From: Grammothele lineata
Lineage: Eukaryota > Basidiomycota > Agaricomycetes > Polyporales > Polyporaceae
DNA: 64,000 bases
Direction: 5' to 3'
NCBI GenBank assembly: GCA_002150815.3
Contig: NDFF03000029.1
Location: 248,001 to 312,000 of the forward strand
Part shown: positions 34,518 to 44,653 of the stretch, piece after piece
Layout: each line of letters begins with the position of its first letter
Numbering within the stretch: position 1 is the first letter of the stretch
The notes under the pieces: generated by a model
Database searches by the model: none
The model's input: the letters and a program-made list of their open reading frames with translations, nothing else
What the model was told of the DNA's origin: nothing
Program-made: the position numbers and the translations under genes

Positions 34518-37500
34518 TCAGAGGTGCGTGTTGTTCCACAGCGACCGGACGACGAAGGAGGCTGGGTCCGGGTCTAAGACCTTGGACAGCGCTGGGTTCA
34601 TGATGAATTGCACTGCAAGGGATGAGCGGATGAGGTTCATCTACACAAGAAACAAGGCATCAAGAACCGCCCACCGGTACGATCGATCCCGGGGATGAGG
34701 AAGAACCCGTTGGCGAGGTTGCCTGTGACGGTATCCTGGAAGTAGCCCACCGTGCCGGCGGGGTGGTCGAGCCAGGCAAACGCGGCGACTCCGCCCTGAG
34801 CGGAGAGCGTGAAAGTGAGGTTGTCGCCCGGAGTCAGGCTGATCGCGGGGTCCACGAGGTTAGCCTGTGCGAGTGAGATGGGTGTGAACTGCAGGAGAGG
34901 TATAATGGTGAGTAAGGGAACGTAGGAACGTGAAAGCATAGCTCACATATGATTCCTGAGTGACGGTACTGTTGTCGGCCTGTGCGGTAACATTCACGAG
35001 CATGAAGACGTCGGAAGCATTGGCACCCGAGGGAAGGACAGCGTCCAGGCCTGTCGCGTTGAAGACCACCGTCCCGTTCAGGGTGGGGACCTCGAACGGC
35101 ACCGCGGACGAGTTAAGCACGTTCCCGCTCCAATCGTACCACGTCAACTCCGCCGTCCCTTCAACGGTCTCCCACCGGTCCGAGAGAACGAACACCTCGA
35201 GCGTTGAGTTGTCCGCGTACCAGAACGGGTAAGCGGCCACGGGAGAGAAAGTGCTCGCCATCGCGTACTGGAGGACCTTCCACCGCCCCGAGTACTCGAT
35301 CGCGGACCACGACGCGCCCTGCCAGATGTCGTTCAACTGCCAGACGAGCGCACCGAGGTTGTTCTCGCCCAGGCCTGCGCCGCGCCGGTACCAGGCGATC
35401 TCGGAGGCCATGTTAAGCGCCTGGAAGAGCTGCGTGCTCCAGCACCACTGGGCGAACGTCTGGTTTGCGTCTGTTGTGCCCGGGGTGGGGAACCAGAGCT
35501 CGACGGCGGAAGTCATCTCTCCTTGGCCTTCGGGCGCGTTTGGGTTCGGGAAGGAAAGGCTCCCGGCCGGTGGGTGGTGATCGCGGGATGCAACGACAGT
35601 GGAGTTGAAGGAGAAGTCGTCTGGGCTTTCGAGGACCTCCTCCCAGCTGTAGAAAGATGGAAGAGAGTGGAAGCTAGGCATGCATCGAGATAAGTAAGGT
35701 TCAAGTCATCAGAGGAACGGCGCGCACCCAAATTCATTGACAAATCGCGAGACGGGGTAGGTGTTATAGTTGAAGGCTTGAGAAGCGTCGTAATTGTAAC
35801 GCTCTAAGTAGGTCGCGTGAGCAGACCTGCTAAGTAACGCTTGTCAAGAAGGGGAAGGTATGTACCAGAGTTGCCGTAGATGAAGCCAGGAGTCTTGTTG
35901 TTATATCTGATCTCGTAAGGGTCAAGACTGAGGACGCCACTGGTGGTTGAGCAGTCGGTGTATGCAACCTGTTGTTATTAAGTATCGGAAATGATGATGA
36001 TAATATTCAAGCCTAACGACTCACCGAAGATTGCTCTTCTAGCACAACATCGTGCAAGAACTCGCCGAAGAGGTAATTGTACTAGAAAATGCCACCAATG
36101 AATCTAGAAGGTGGAATCTCAAGAACGCGCCTTCTTACCTCGTCAAGGAAATGAACTCCCGTCGCATTGTTGAACGACTGGTTCACGCCAATAACAATAC
36201 CCTCGATCTCATTCCCTCCCGCCCACTGCGCGTTGCTCGGATGCTTGCTGATTCGCCTGACATTTTGCCGGACCTCTGGATCAATCCCCTGCAAGAGGAA
36301 GTCGTTCACAGGGTAGAGGTTATCCGAGAAGATGAGCTCCGACCACGCAAAGATCCCGAGCTCGTCACACGCCGAATAGAAGTCGTATCCCCCCGTGAGT
36401 TCGTCTGAGGGCTGGTAGATCCCCCCTCCCCAAACACGGAGCTGCCAAGAAACACAATGCGCGTGAGCGGTCTCGCCCATCGAGATCTCGGAAAAATGGG
36501 AAGGTTCGTTCGAGATTGCAAGAATAGCACGCGCGGACGTACCATGTTCTGCCCCGACCGGACCGCGCTCTCGAGCACCCAGCGGACCTGCGCGCTCGTC
36601 ATGCGCGCATAGAACGGGTCGAAGGGGATGATGTTCGTGCCAAGGGTGTAGAACGCCTTCCCATTGACGTCGAAATGCCACTGGTCCCCAGGCGTGATTC
36701 CCCGCGCGGCGATCTCTTCGTCCGAGTAAGGCGTCTGGACGAGCTCGATCGTGCGGAAGCCGCTCCGTGTTGCGAAGCTTGCGCTGGTAGAGTTGTCAAG
36801 CGAGAGCGTGATAGTGAAGTTGTAGAGGCGAGGTGTGCCGAGATTGTGCGGGAACCAGCGTTCGGGAACTCCCTCGGGAACGGTAAAGCTCGCATGAATT
36901 GTCGAGGGTGCATTCGTACTGGCGTTGATGGAATCTACGGACAAAGCCCCGGAAGAGATGTTGAGCTCTGGGATTTCGATGGTGACTGTAGGAGTGTCGG
37001 AAGCGATGACCGAGCGAACGGCTAACGTCACGTTGACGGACCAGTCGGCTGACTGGTTTGCAGGAAGTATAGATGTTTGTCCGACTTTTGAGATCTCAAC
37101 GGAAGTTTCCTCGAAAAAGACAGGACCAGTGGAAGCGAGGAGTGGGTGAGAGGCGGGATTGGTGTCGCTGCTGGCGTTGGGAGTGAGGGTCACAAAATAC
37201 GCAGGCTTGAAGATGCCACTGGGCACGAAAGCTGGACCCCAGTCCCAACCGAAGTCAGATTGTGTTTTGCGAATGACCTGTCGAACGTCTGGGTACTCGA
37301 ACTGTGGATATTGATAGTGCGTAAGCGATATACAAATTAAGGGATGAGGAGTTGAGGCAACGAACATTGCCATTGGCAGCGGTGGCCTCGACGTCTGGGT
37401 TCGAGGTCACGTTAAGTCCATAATACCACGCCGATTCAAACGCGACAGTGACGTTTGTATCATTATTGACGGGGGAGGCCACCAAGTCGGTGACGTCATA

Positions 37501-37996
37501 GACGTATTGCTGAAACTGGTTATTAACCCATGCTACCTCATGGCCAGCGACGGTCTATCCACGATACCATGAGAAAGGACACAAATGCATAGGTGCGTTC
37601 ATACTCACGACATTGGCTATGGTGTCTAGGCCGAAGAATACTAGCAGTGCCGCGGCGCCGTCTGTTAGATTCCGTGTAAGAGGGCTCAAATCGGCAGTGT
37701 ACGTCCAATTGTCGTTGACGATCCATCGTTGCGTAAAGTCTGGGGGAGGTATTCTAAGCAAGGAACATACACCCTGGGTATACCAACGTACCATTGATGC
37801 CGAGCAGAGGCTCAGTTATGATACCAGCTTCCAGAAGGTCAAGATGAGCTTGAGAAGGCACCTGAGCTGGTATGACTATAGAGCCGTTTGCATTCGAAAG
37901 AGACCAGTCGAGAGCGGAAAGACTTAGCACGTCCCCGGTCACTACGCGAGACAACAACGTGCTCGCGAGCAGGAGGGACAGCTTGATGGGCCCCAT
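34518..37996 (-). CDS. GH2 family beta-mannosidase, secreted
   Basis: Retaining exo-beta-mannosidase that removes terminal mannose from mannan and N-glycan fragments. Many exons on the minus strand give about 930 residues. A signal peptide opens the protein (MGPIKLSLLLASTLLSRVVT). Family marks in order are SDFGWDWGPAFVPSG, LRVWGGGIYQPSDE, SNAQWAGGNEIEG with the acid/base Glu, and YPVSRFVNEFG with the nucleophile Glu near 35740. The last intron (acceptor CTTGCAG near 34617) restores the conserved end ASFVVRSLWNNTHL, so the true stop is at 34518 and not at the nearer in-frame stop around 34637. Numerous N-x-S/T sequons suit an extracellular or vacuolar enzyme. A TATA-like ACTTATAC lies about 45 nt upstream of the start. 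Confidence 0.93.
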
Positions 37997-38827
37997 CGCG
38001 TACTACAGCAGCACGGCCAAAAGTCGGGGGCCGGTGGGGTATAAGTACGCGCATATATGCTGCATATGACCTGTCGGAAGGACGGGAGCCGCAGGAAGCG
38101 AAGCACAGCGCCTGACCGCCCTCGTGTTGCTTGTATTGTGATGGCTTTCGTTGGGATGGGCATTGAACGGCTTGTACAAGGCTTACGCCGATGACGTACG
38201 CTGACCGAACGTGTTCCATGGATGGAAACGTGGATATCTGATGCAACATTCGATTGTACGCCCTGCGAAGTCAGTCGCTTTCCGTGCTCGACTGTTCCTA
38301 GTGAGACACGGTGATGTCAGCGTACTCGAACGACACTGGAAGCCACGTCCTGTGGAAGAGGCCAGTCGTCGGTCAACGTATGTGCGGGATATTCGAGAAA
38401 AGAAAGGACGGGATGCAGATCATCGTATCATCACTTGACCTCATTTACGCGAATAACGGCATGCATATGGAAGAACGAAGGCATTGAGAGCGCATTGAGC
38501 AAGTCATTCACGGGTTCAACACACAAACAGGCCAACAGCCCAATGCACGGAAGAGCTCGCCCAAGCTAGGCACGAAGATGAAAGTCAAGGCGGAGGTGGA
38601 GGAACGACGATACAGCTGGCCTGCTTCAACTCGACCTTCGCGGGAACGGCCCGCAACGGCGACTCGGGCCGTATAGTCCGCATCGCATCACACCCCACTC
38701 AGATGAGGATTTGGAAGCACACGAAGCACCAACCGGTGACAACATTTCCAACAAATACCATAACGCGTACGAGTCGTAGTCAGAATACAAGGGCTATTAG
38801 GATACTTCTTCATTCATTCGTCCAAGC
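37997..38827. other. Upstream region of beta-mannosidase; 3' flank of thioredoxin is not here
   Basis: About 830 bp. The left part should be the beta-mannosidase promoter, with CATATATGC and TTATA-like bases within 65 nt of its start. The remainder runs to the stop of the thioredoxin gene. Open frames are short and featureless. Confidence 0.4.
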
Positions 38828-39331
38828 TCACGCAGCACCGGCAGTGCTCTCGATCATGCCCTACGATAACATCGGTCAACGTCCAGGAGTGTTCCTAAAG
38901 AACAAGCAGACACACCTGAAGAGCAGCGGGGTTGGCACCGACGACCTCCTTGATCTTCTGGCCGTTCTTGAAAGCGATGAAGGTCGGCATCTACAGTAGG
39001 GTCTGCTTAGTCGAACAGCCTGTGCACTAGTATACGAGCAGGCGAGGACGTACCGCGCGAACACCGATCTCCGTAGCGATATCGTTCGCCTCGTCAATGT
39101 CGACCTTGTAGAATTCGGCCCCGGTGAACTGGCCCGCGAGCTTCTCGAAGATGGGGGAGATGAGCTTGCACGGGCCGCACCAAGTCGCCCAGAAGTCGAT
39201 GATGACGGTCTTGTCGCCGTTAATCTGCACGTAGAAGGCATCGATCAGCACGTTGCGAGTCAGCCGCTCGTGGGAAGAGTTGTACGTACGATGGTCTTGA
39301 ACTCCTCGAGGTTGGTGATGGGCTTGACCAT
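38828..39331 (-). CDS. Thioredoxin
   Basis: Small dithiol-disulfide oxidoreductase, reduced by thioredoxin reductase in the cytosol. Four exons fit on the minus strand from 39331 and give about 108 residues. Exon 1 encodes [14 protein letters not shown], exon 2 the active site in [20 protein letters not shown], exon 3 the cis-proline segment [20 protein letters not shown], and exon 4 the short end [14 protein letters not shown] and the cis-Pro are intact. There is no targeting peptide, so a cytosolic or nuclear location is likely. Confidence 0.94.
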
Positions 39332-40016
39332 GACGATCGTGTTATGGGAGGAGTGTCTGTGGTGGTTGTGTGGAACGGGGGCAGATGTTGTGGAGGCGAT
39401 CCTAGGATGGCCGGCTTTATAGCCTGTCTTGAAAGGTTTCGATTCAAGATCGCGTTAATCTCCCTAATACGTCCACGTGACCGGAACTGACAAATGGTCA
39501 CAGGCGCCTGTGTAATCGTCGCTGCCTCGTTCGTGTCGTCGCTCCCCGGCCTTGCTCCGGTCTTCTCAGCTGCCACCCATGGGCGGTGCTAGGCTTCCGT
39601 CTAGCCTATCGTGGACCGGCGATGACTTTGAAGCCCGCGTGCTCCCTGTCCATCTGTCGCGCAAATTGTAGGCGGTACAAATTCTGCATTGAAGTGCCAT
39701 AGGCGTAGGGCTGAATTCCAACATAGGCGGAGATAGTTCAACGCCGAGTCTGAGTAAGCTTGTCTTCCCGAATTTCCCAAGCTTACTGTTTGCAGTGACA
39801 ACCTCTGCTACATGGTTATGCAAGGACAACATACGGGGCACAACGGTGTTTTCGCTATGCCTCGTTGATTACTAACATTGCTTTGCGAGATATTCGAGAG
39901 TTTGCGGGAAACGAGGTATCCGACGATATGTCATATGCTCATCTATGGTAAACAACATGCTCCCAACACCGCCAGCGGTGTCGGATATCTAATTCTAAAG
40001 CTAATGAATGGGACTA
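39332..40016. other. Promoter region of the thioredoxin gene
   Basis: About 690 bp upstream of thioredoxin and downstream of the Ran1-like kinase. It contains a TATAAA box (39416-39421). No gene is visible in the rest. Confidence 0.45.
39416..39421 (-). promoter_or_regulatory. TATA box of the thioredoxin gene
   Basis: The minus strand reads TATAAA in a GC-rich setting, 85 nt upstream of the thioredoxin start codon. Position and exact match make a core promoter role plausible; transcription start data would settle it. Confidence 0.5.
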
Positions 40017-41473
40017 TCAAACGACCGGGCGCTTCCCAAACTTGTGCAACGACATTAGGAACCTAGCCGTCGAGCCCTTCCTCCAATCGAACGTGTGTGT
40101 ACCCTTCGCGTGGCTCGCACCCTTCGCAGGGGGGCTCGCGCACTTGACGGGCGGGATATCAGAGATCTGCTCGCTCTCCGAGTTCGCGACCGTGGGGAGG
40201 CACATGACGGAGGAGTCGGGGGTGGCGACCAAGGTCGAGGCCGTGAGCGACGACGACCCCGACCCGTCCGACGAGCTGTCGGTGTCGGACGTCGACGACG
40301 TGGGCGGCGCGAGGAACTGGTTCTTCTCCGCCTCGTCGCCCTCCGAGTCGGTGCCGATGCCCCACACCGCGGCGCGCGGCCTGGGCGTCTCGAGCGCGTC
40401 TGGCGCGATGAAAGGCGACTCAACCTCGTCGCCTGTGCTCTGATCGGACTCCTCCGTACCCTGCTTGTCGTCAGGGCTGGCGCACGGCGTGGGCTGACGG
40501 CCGGCAACGGGCTTGGGCGGCTCCGCGTTCTCGTCCTCCTCGAAGAAGGTGGGGATGGTGAGCACCGCTGCGCGGAGGTCGGGGAGCGAGATGCGGCGGC
40601 GTGGATCGATGGAGAGCGTGCGCGCGACGAGGCGCGCGGCGGCGGGCGTGAGGGGGAGGAAGTCTAGGAGGAAGCCCTCGGGGTCGTGCACATACGCGGC
40701 GAAGTGATCGTCTGAGAGCTCGGAGCGGTTCCAGGGGTTCCGGCTGGAGAGCATGTTGAAGAGGATGACGCCGAGCGCCCAGATGTCGGAGGTGCGAGGG
40801 CAGAAGGGCTGGTAGGCGGTGAGCTCCCCGATACACTCTGCCAAAGAGGCGAAATGAGCAAGCGTTCTTCCGTGCGCATGATGTAGTGCTGCTTACCAGG
40901 ACTCATGTAGACACCAGTACCGCAGGAGAATTCGTCCGTCTTGCGCTTGGTCGTCGCGAGACCAAAGTCGGCGAGGAAGACTTCGGCGCCGTCAGCACTA
41001 GTAAGGATATTCTCGGGCTTGATGTCTCGATGCGCTATGTTTTGCTCATGACACGTCTGCACCGCATCCACAAGGGACACAAACGCAGCACGAAGACGCT
41101 CCTCGTCGCCCTCGTACGCCTTGCGGTCACAAATTTGCTCGAAAAGGTCCCCTCCCTCATGGAGGTCGAGCACAATGTAGAAGTACTTGTCGTCGTCGAA
41201 GGCGTCGTGCATGCGCACGACGCCCGGGCTGCACGCGAGCGTCGCGTGCAGCGCGATCTCGCGCCGGATGTTCGAGAGCTCCCAGCGCTTGCGGCCCTTC
41301 TTGCGCATGATCTTGACTGCGCGGTAGGTGGGCTCGGGGTCGTTGGTGGTACGGGTATCGAGGGCTTTGTAAACGACGCCGTAGGTGCCGGCGCCGAGGG
41401 TATCTTCGAGCTTGAAATGTTCATCGACAATGGTACCCTTGAGGTCGGGCATGGAGTCGGCGGCGGTCTTCAT
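40017..41473 (-). CDS. Serine/threonine kinase of the Ran1/Vhs1/Sks1 type
   Basis: Two exons, 41473-40897 and 40837-40017, join in phase and give 465 residues. The kinase domain spans about residues 20-300. It has a Gly loop (GAGTYGVVY), the catalytic Lys in YRAVKIMRKK, the loop AHRDIKPENIL, DFG within LADFGLATTKR, and an activation segment ending GTGVYMSPECIGEL. Subdomain features and the long linker after VAIK resemble fungal Ran1/Pat1, Vhs1 and Sks1 kinases, which act in nutrient, stress and meiotic control. The C-terminal 165 residues are disordered, acidic and serine-rich, with a basic end (HTFDWRKGSTARFLMSLHKF). The second Met, at residue 8, is an alternative start. The upstream region carries a dense cluster of AGGGG elements (separate entry), consistent with stress-regulated expression. 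Confidence 0.87.
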
Positions 41474-41692
41474 GATGAAGGAGGAACGGGTGGTATCGGT
41501 GAAAGGCGAAGTGGATAAGGATATGAAGAAGTTAAGCTGAAGGTTGTGGGGTATGTGTGCTTAAGGGAGAAAGGTCGAAGTCGAAGATGTTGAGTGTGGC
41601 AAAGGTAGCCAGGCGCAGCTGAGTACTTGAAGTTCGCCGGGAACGATGAAGTCGTGAACGCGAATGAGGGCCTCTGGGCATTTTTTGCCCTC

Positions 41693-41698
41693 CTTATA
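41693..41698 (-). promoter_or_regulatory. TATA-like element of the Ran1-like kinase gene
   Basis: The minus strand reads CATATAAGG here, about 220 nt upstream of the kinase start codon and just proximal to the AGGGG cluster. The order cluster, TATA, gene is the usual arrangement of an inducible fungal promoter. The assignment is by position and motif only. Confidence 0.4.
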
Positions 41699-41744
41699 TG
41701 CATTTGAGCGTACATCCGACATCTCATAGGGTTTTGCAGTACGA

Positions 41745-42056
41745 CCCCTTACAACCCCTAGAAGACGCGTACCCGACGTTAGTACAATCACATATCCGAC
41801 TGGGACTAGGGGCAATAATGGGGTTAGGGTCACCCCTTTACATATTCACAGGAGGGACTGACCATTATAATTCGGTCGGCTTTACCCAAGGGGTAGTGTC
41901 ATGTACTAGAGGGCAACTGGGTTAGTCCACGTCGAAAGGAGTGAAAGGGGAAGTCAGCCCCCTTTGAAAGGAGTCCCGACATTCGTAGGGGCGGCAACTA
42001 CAGTGTGCTAACTCACCTATGAGAGGGACATAAGGGGTATCCTGTCGTCAGAGGGG
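41745..42056. promoter_or_regulatory. Cluster of ten AGGGG/CCCCT pentamers (stress-response-element-like)
   Basis: CCCCT or its complement AGGGG begins at 41745, 41755, 41808, 41833, 41889, 41946, 41959, 41987, 42033 and 42052. In yeast this pentamer is the stress response element bound by Msn2/Msn4 C2H2 proteins. About one copy would be expected by chance in a span of this length. The cluster is upstream of the minus-strand Ran1-like kinase and downstream of the DUF6535 gene, so the kinase is the likely target. That a basidiomycete factor uses the motif is inference. Confidence 0.5.
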
Positions 42057-42157
42057 CTATAGAGGAGTTTGAATATCGTCATAAACTAAGGCGAAAGGTC
42101 TAGGAGTCGTCGGTATTGCGTGAAAGGGTGAATAAAGGAGTGTCGACACAGGTTAGA

Positions 42158-44653
42158 CTACGTCGACAGCAAGCGGGCCCTCCTCCTAGTCCAAGGGAAA
42201 CGAGGGGCTGAGGACGCCGGCGACTTGGCGGCATCCCCGAATTGTGCTTTCGGTCTCCTCAGTCTTGGTCTTTGTTCTAGAAACCGAGCGCACGTCATCA
42301 GTACACACATCCGCGGCGCCCAAATCGCCAGTCGCACGCCATACTCACCCTGATCCAACGGCCGGCCGTCAAGCTCCGCCCTGAGCGCATCGAGGACTTC
42401 GCCTGTCCAGTCAATGTACGCCTGCACCCTGCGCCTCCTCTCCGCGCCCGCACCCCCGTCCGCCCCATCAGCGTCGCCCTCGCTCACGGCAGACCACACG
42501 TGGTCGAGCGCGTCGGCGAGCTCGGGCGTCACAAGTGCGCGTGCGGGGTCCGCGCGGGCGAGGTCGACGAGGAGGGGCGCGATGTTGCTGAGCCCGAGGC
42601 AGATGTAGAGCGAGGGCTCGCGCCAGAGGGAGGTGTGCAGGAAGGAGCGGAGGGAGGTGAGGGTGTTGCGGACGCGGGCGCGGATGTGGGCGTGGTCGGA
42701 GGGGGAGAGGGAGAGGGATGGAGAGGAGTATGAGGGGGAGGAGGCGAAGGAGGAGCGGAGGGCGCAGCGGAGGGTGGACTCGACGGATTGGAGGTAGTGT
42801 CGTAGGGTGGTGGAGATGTCGTGGCCGCCCGGGAAGCGAGCGCGCCACTCAGACATGATCATTACTGGAGGTTATGTACAGAGTTAGTGCATCTGGTGAT
42901 AGAAATATGTCTGAGGACAAACCTGCTTTGATACCATCGCTAGAGCTGCAAACGTCCGCGCCGACCTCGTAGTCTCGGAGGTGCATTATGATGCGCAGGA
43001 AAGCCTTGTCAGCTGGGGCAGTGTTCTCCATGGCGAGGACGGCAAGGTTACGGAGAACGTTCTCGTCCAAGGTGTCATTCGGAGGAGGGAGGTTGTTCAG
43101 GACCCTCACGGCGGAGTCCTGCCACTCCTGCCCTCGTTCGTCGTTCTCCACGGACAGAAGCACCTGAAGAGCGTCGAAGGAATGCCGCGAAAACCTATCC
43201 TGAGTCCGGGCTACCGACGCACCCCAGAGCTTCATGCGCGCTTCGAAGATGTCGTCATAGCACGCGATGGCGTGCTCCCAGGGAAGATCGGCCAGTATAG
43301 GGCGAACGTCGTCAAGGTGTTTAGCGTCGAACGTAGTCGTGTATGCGACCACCGCCAGGTCGCGGTCGAGCTCGTCCATGGCTCTTGAGACCTCGATGTG
43401 CTCCCGTCCACGCCACGTCGGGTCTTCCTTCGTAGAGAGGCAGACAGCAACGTATGCCTGCCATGCGATGCCCGAGATCTTCCCCAGCGGACCTCGGCTG
43501 CGCTTCCACTGCTTTGTAGCGCTCCAGGCGACCTGGGCCGTTCGGATGACCAAGTCCATCGCGGAGTGTCTTAACGCCCGTAGGACCATGAAGATGCCAA
43601 ACGACTGAGGAGACCTGTAGGAGCAGTCGACGCGTACGACGGGGAGGAACGTGGTGATAATGACAAATACGAAAAGCAGGCCGACTTGCGCAGTCGCAAC
43701 GGAAGCCACCGTGCCGTGAAGCGTCCAGAGCAGCATGACGAGGCCGACGAGGAAGAGAAAGAGAGCGAGCTGAAGCAGGATGGGGATGATGATGACTATG
43801 CCCCCGACGTGCCAACGTTTCAAGCTGTTGAGCCGGTATTGTCGGATGCGTGCACTTTCTCGCGACGTCCCGGAGACACCGATGCTGAGCTCGTGAAGCC
43901 ATTGCTTGACCATGAGCGCTATGGATGCAGACGCCAAGGAACAGACCAACGAGGAAAACCAGAGGGTGTTGATCCAGACTGCGGACGACGGGGCAGTAAA
44001 CGGAGGGTTGAGGTCGGCTGCTGAGAGCGGAGCTTGGGTGGAATTCACGAAATTGGTATTGACGGAGAAACTGTTGAGCTGAGCGGATATATGCTTCAAA
44101 GCGTTTACTGTCGGGTCCGTGTCGTCGGGCTGCAGCAACTGGTACGACTGCACGTTGAAAGCAGTGAGCACCGCTGAAAACAGGCCGGCCTATTGATTCC
44201 ACTAGGTGTTAAGAGACAAGCTACGCCCAAAAAGGAATGAACGAACGTATACAAGCAAGGTATCCATTTCTTCCTTCCAACGCAAAACAAACTCGTCATT
44301 ATGCGTTTTGACGATCTCCGCCCAGCGGGACCATGCTTCTGCCTTATCAAGGTCGCTATAGCGTTTTAGGAGCTCTTCACGCAGTTCCTAGATGGTATGT
44401 CAAACTCTGATAAGAGGCCTGGCCAGACAAATTAAGAACGCCGCTCGGACCTGGGGTGTCGGTAGTTTCCATCCATCTTCCACGGGGCTGGATGTAGGAG
44501 GCGTCTCATCATTCTCCTGGATGCAGAGTGAGCACGGGCGCGAACCGCATAGAACGAGTTTCTACATACCACGACTGTAGAGCTTACTACTGAATCAAAC
44601 GAGTCTTCCTGAGTCATTGACACTGGCATGGCTAGCGCGTTCTCCCCAATCAT
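42158..44653 (-). CDS. DUF6535 domain membrane protein
   Basis: Member of a family that is greatly expanded in agaricomycetes and has no known function. The first exons are short: the start at 44653 (MIGENALAMPVSMTQED), then an exon with TSSPVEDGWKLPTPQ, then one with RKLRE-type helix residues ending EMDTLLVY. A 60-nt intron leads to the core (VLTAFNVQSYQLLQPDDTDP), with a membrane segment INTLWFSSLVCSLASASIAL, the typical VKQWLHELSIG, and two more spans (GGIVIIIPILLQLALFLFLV and the following hydrophobic stretch). A long helical cytosolic region follows and continues through a phase-1 intron near 42920/42865 into the last exons. A final intron (GTGAGT..TTTCTAG) precedes the basic end. Total length is about 750 residues. 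Confidence 0.82.

Noticed and set aside
34637..34700. Stop of the beta-mannosidase at about 34637
   Set aside because: Reading through gives a non-conserved end; removing an intron with a CTTGCAG acceptor restores the conserved C-terminus and moves the stop to 34518.
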